A stretch of DNA of 5,279 bases from Pedosphaera sp. (lineage in GTDB: Bacteria > Verrucomicrobiota > Verrucomicrobiae > Limisphaerales > Pedosphaeraceae): contig JAQGPB010000197.1 of the NCBI GenBank assembly GCA_028293265.1, positions 1-5,279 on the forward strand, given 5' to 3'. The notes below the pieces were generated by a model, which was given only the letters and a program-made list of their open reading frames with translations, searched no databases and was not told the origin of the DNA. Positions 4,319-5,279 of this stretch are shown piece by piece; the stretch's first letter is position 1; the number at the start of each line of letters is the position of its first letter. A program made the translations under genes and the position numbers.

Positions 4319-5279
4319 ATTTCCAGATGCCGTTGCGCCACCACGCGCGGGTGATAACGGGCATTCATGACCTGGGAAGTTTCGGGCGACTTCGGGTGGC
4401 CCTGCTGGATCCATCTGGCAATGCCGGCGGCCAGGCCCTCCCAGTCATCCGCGCCAAAAAGTTCCGCGCCGGGCACGCCGCTGGAAATGTCAATGATGCC
4501 GCCGATCCGCGCGCCGAAAAATTTGAGGTCGCGCGCCATGCCTTCGGCCACCACGAGGCCAAACGCTTCTTCGCTGGGAAAGTGCAGCAACCCGTGCGCG
4601 GCATCGCAACACGCGATCAGTTCGGCGGTGGTTTTAAGCCCAAGGTGGCAGGCATAGCCTTTGGCCTCCGCTTCTTTCAGACGCCCGGCGAAGGTGACGC
4701 CGTAATCTCCCTCGGCGATCTGGCCGATGAACTGAAGTTCGAACTCCAATCCGCGCTCATGCAGGCGGCGCGCCACATCAAGCAGTTCGACTTGGCGCTT
4801 GCGCTCGCTGACCAGGCCAATGTTGAGCAAAACGCACTTGCCCGCCGGCGCAGGCGTTTTGGGCGTGTCGCAAAAAGCTTCGCGAATGGCATTGGGCACC
4901 CGCCAGGTTTTGAGGGCGCGCGGCTTGACGAGGTTCTCGGTATATTCTGAATTGCAAAAGACCCCGCGCGTCCGTTTCAAGGTGATTTGCTCCAGTTGCG
5001 CCGCGAGCCAGCCAAAACTGCCCATCGGCGCCTTGAACAGCCGCGCCAGTTCCGCCATGTTCCCGTGGATGGTGAGGACGTTTGGAAAGCGGGAGAAAAC
5101 CGCGCTGACGGCGCATTCACGCTCCGTTCCCTGCCCATGCACAAGGTCCGGCACGATGACTTTCAAACGGCGGCGCACCGCGCGAATGCAGCCTTGGTAC
5201 GAGGTCCGCATCCATCCGGTTTTTGGCACGTAAATGGAATGGAACCAGATGTTCTCCGCGAGTTTTTCCGGCGACTTCA
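4288..5279 (-). CDS. GT4-type glycosyltransferase (5' end outside window)
   Basis: The reading frame runs from the right edge to a TAA at 4290-4288. It is open through base 5279 (in-window N-terminal residues KSPEKLAENIWFHSIY), so the start lies beyond the window; the GTG at 5229 is only an internal codon. At least 329 residues are present. Numbering from that GTG, the signs of a GT4 enzyme are DLVHGQGTERE (28-38) and TIHGN (53-57) in the N-terminal Rossmann domain; FCNSEYTENLV (91-101) with VPNAI (111-115) at the domain linker; NIGLVSERKRQVELLDVA (136-153) opening the donor domain; and the E-x7-E motif in PSEEAFGLVVAEG (E221, E229). It would transfer a sugar from an activated donor during glycan assembly; the substrate is unknown. 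It converges with the glycosyltransferase at 3305-4318, and the two stops lie 31 bases inside each other. The C-termini look alike in style (LYESLLKTSR and IYREVLSKDS), but that is typical of the family. Confidence 0.9.
   Translation of the reverse strand, partial: KSPEKLAENIWFHSIYVPKTGWMRTSYQGCIRAVRRRLKVIVPDLVHGQGTERECAVSAVFSRFPNVLTIHGNMAELARLFKAPMGSFGWLAAQLEQITLKRTRGVFCNSEYTENLVKPRALKTWRVPNAIREAFCDTPKTPAPAGKCVLLNIGLVSERKRQVELLDVARRLHERGLEFELQFIGQIAEGDYGVTFAGRLKEAEAKGYACHLGLKTTAELIACCDAAHGLLHFPSEEAFGLVVAEGMARDLKFFGARIGGIIDISSGVPGAELFGADDWEGLAAGIARWIQQGHPKSPETSQVMNARYHPRVVAQRHLEIYREVLSKDS

Noticed and set aside
4255..4950. Plus-strand open frame of about 230 codons opposite the right-hand glycosyltransferase
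   Set aside because: The minus-strand frame has clear GT4 motifs along its whole length; the plus frame has none.

Overview
The window holds six protein genes: four complete or nearly so, and one cut by each edge. The base composition is fairly GC-rich. Clear Shine-Dalgarno sequences are almost absent, and LarB and the Trm112-like protein look like forms common in environmental Gram-negative bacteria. A member of the Verrucomicrobiota or a related PVC lineage would fit, but this is a guess from the style of the sequence and no marker gene is present.

Left part (1-2612): the last 49 codons of a Rieske-type [2Fe-2S] protein run rightward and stop at 150. Converging on it is a leftward group, larB (2612-1857), larC (1850-553) and a Trm112/UPF0434-like gene (452-165). 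LarB and LarC make the nickel-pincer nucleotide cofactor (NPN), first known from lactate racemase. LarB carboxylates and cleaves nicotinic acid adenine dinucleotide, and LarC inserts nickel. The sulfur-transfer enzyme LarE and the cofactor-using enzyme LarA are not in the window. LarC is split between two reading frames. Its first 36 codons and the rest join by a -1 shift exactly at an A-AAA-AAC heptamer, and the fused product is a normal full-length LarC with a very histidine-rich insert.

Middle (2613-2856): a divergent intergenic region. It carries several perfect inverted repeats and a strong rightward intrinsic terminator (2768-2803) that is not the end of any visible gene. A possible structured RNA or leader lies here, followed by the start region of the rightward genes.

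Right part (2857-5279): a small left-handed beta-helix acetyltransferase of the serine acetyltransferase-like type (2857-3282) is followed after 22 bases by a GT4-type glycosyltransferase (3305-4318). A second GT4-type glycosyltransferase is encoded on the other strand (4288 to beyond the right edge). The 3' ends of the two glycosyltransferase genes overlap by 31 bases. Together these look like part of an exopolysaccharide or surface-glycan locus, unrelated in function to the larBC genes.
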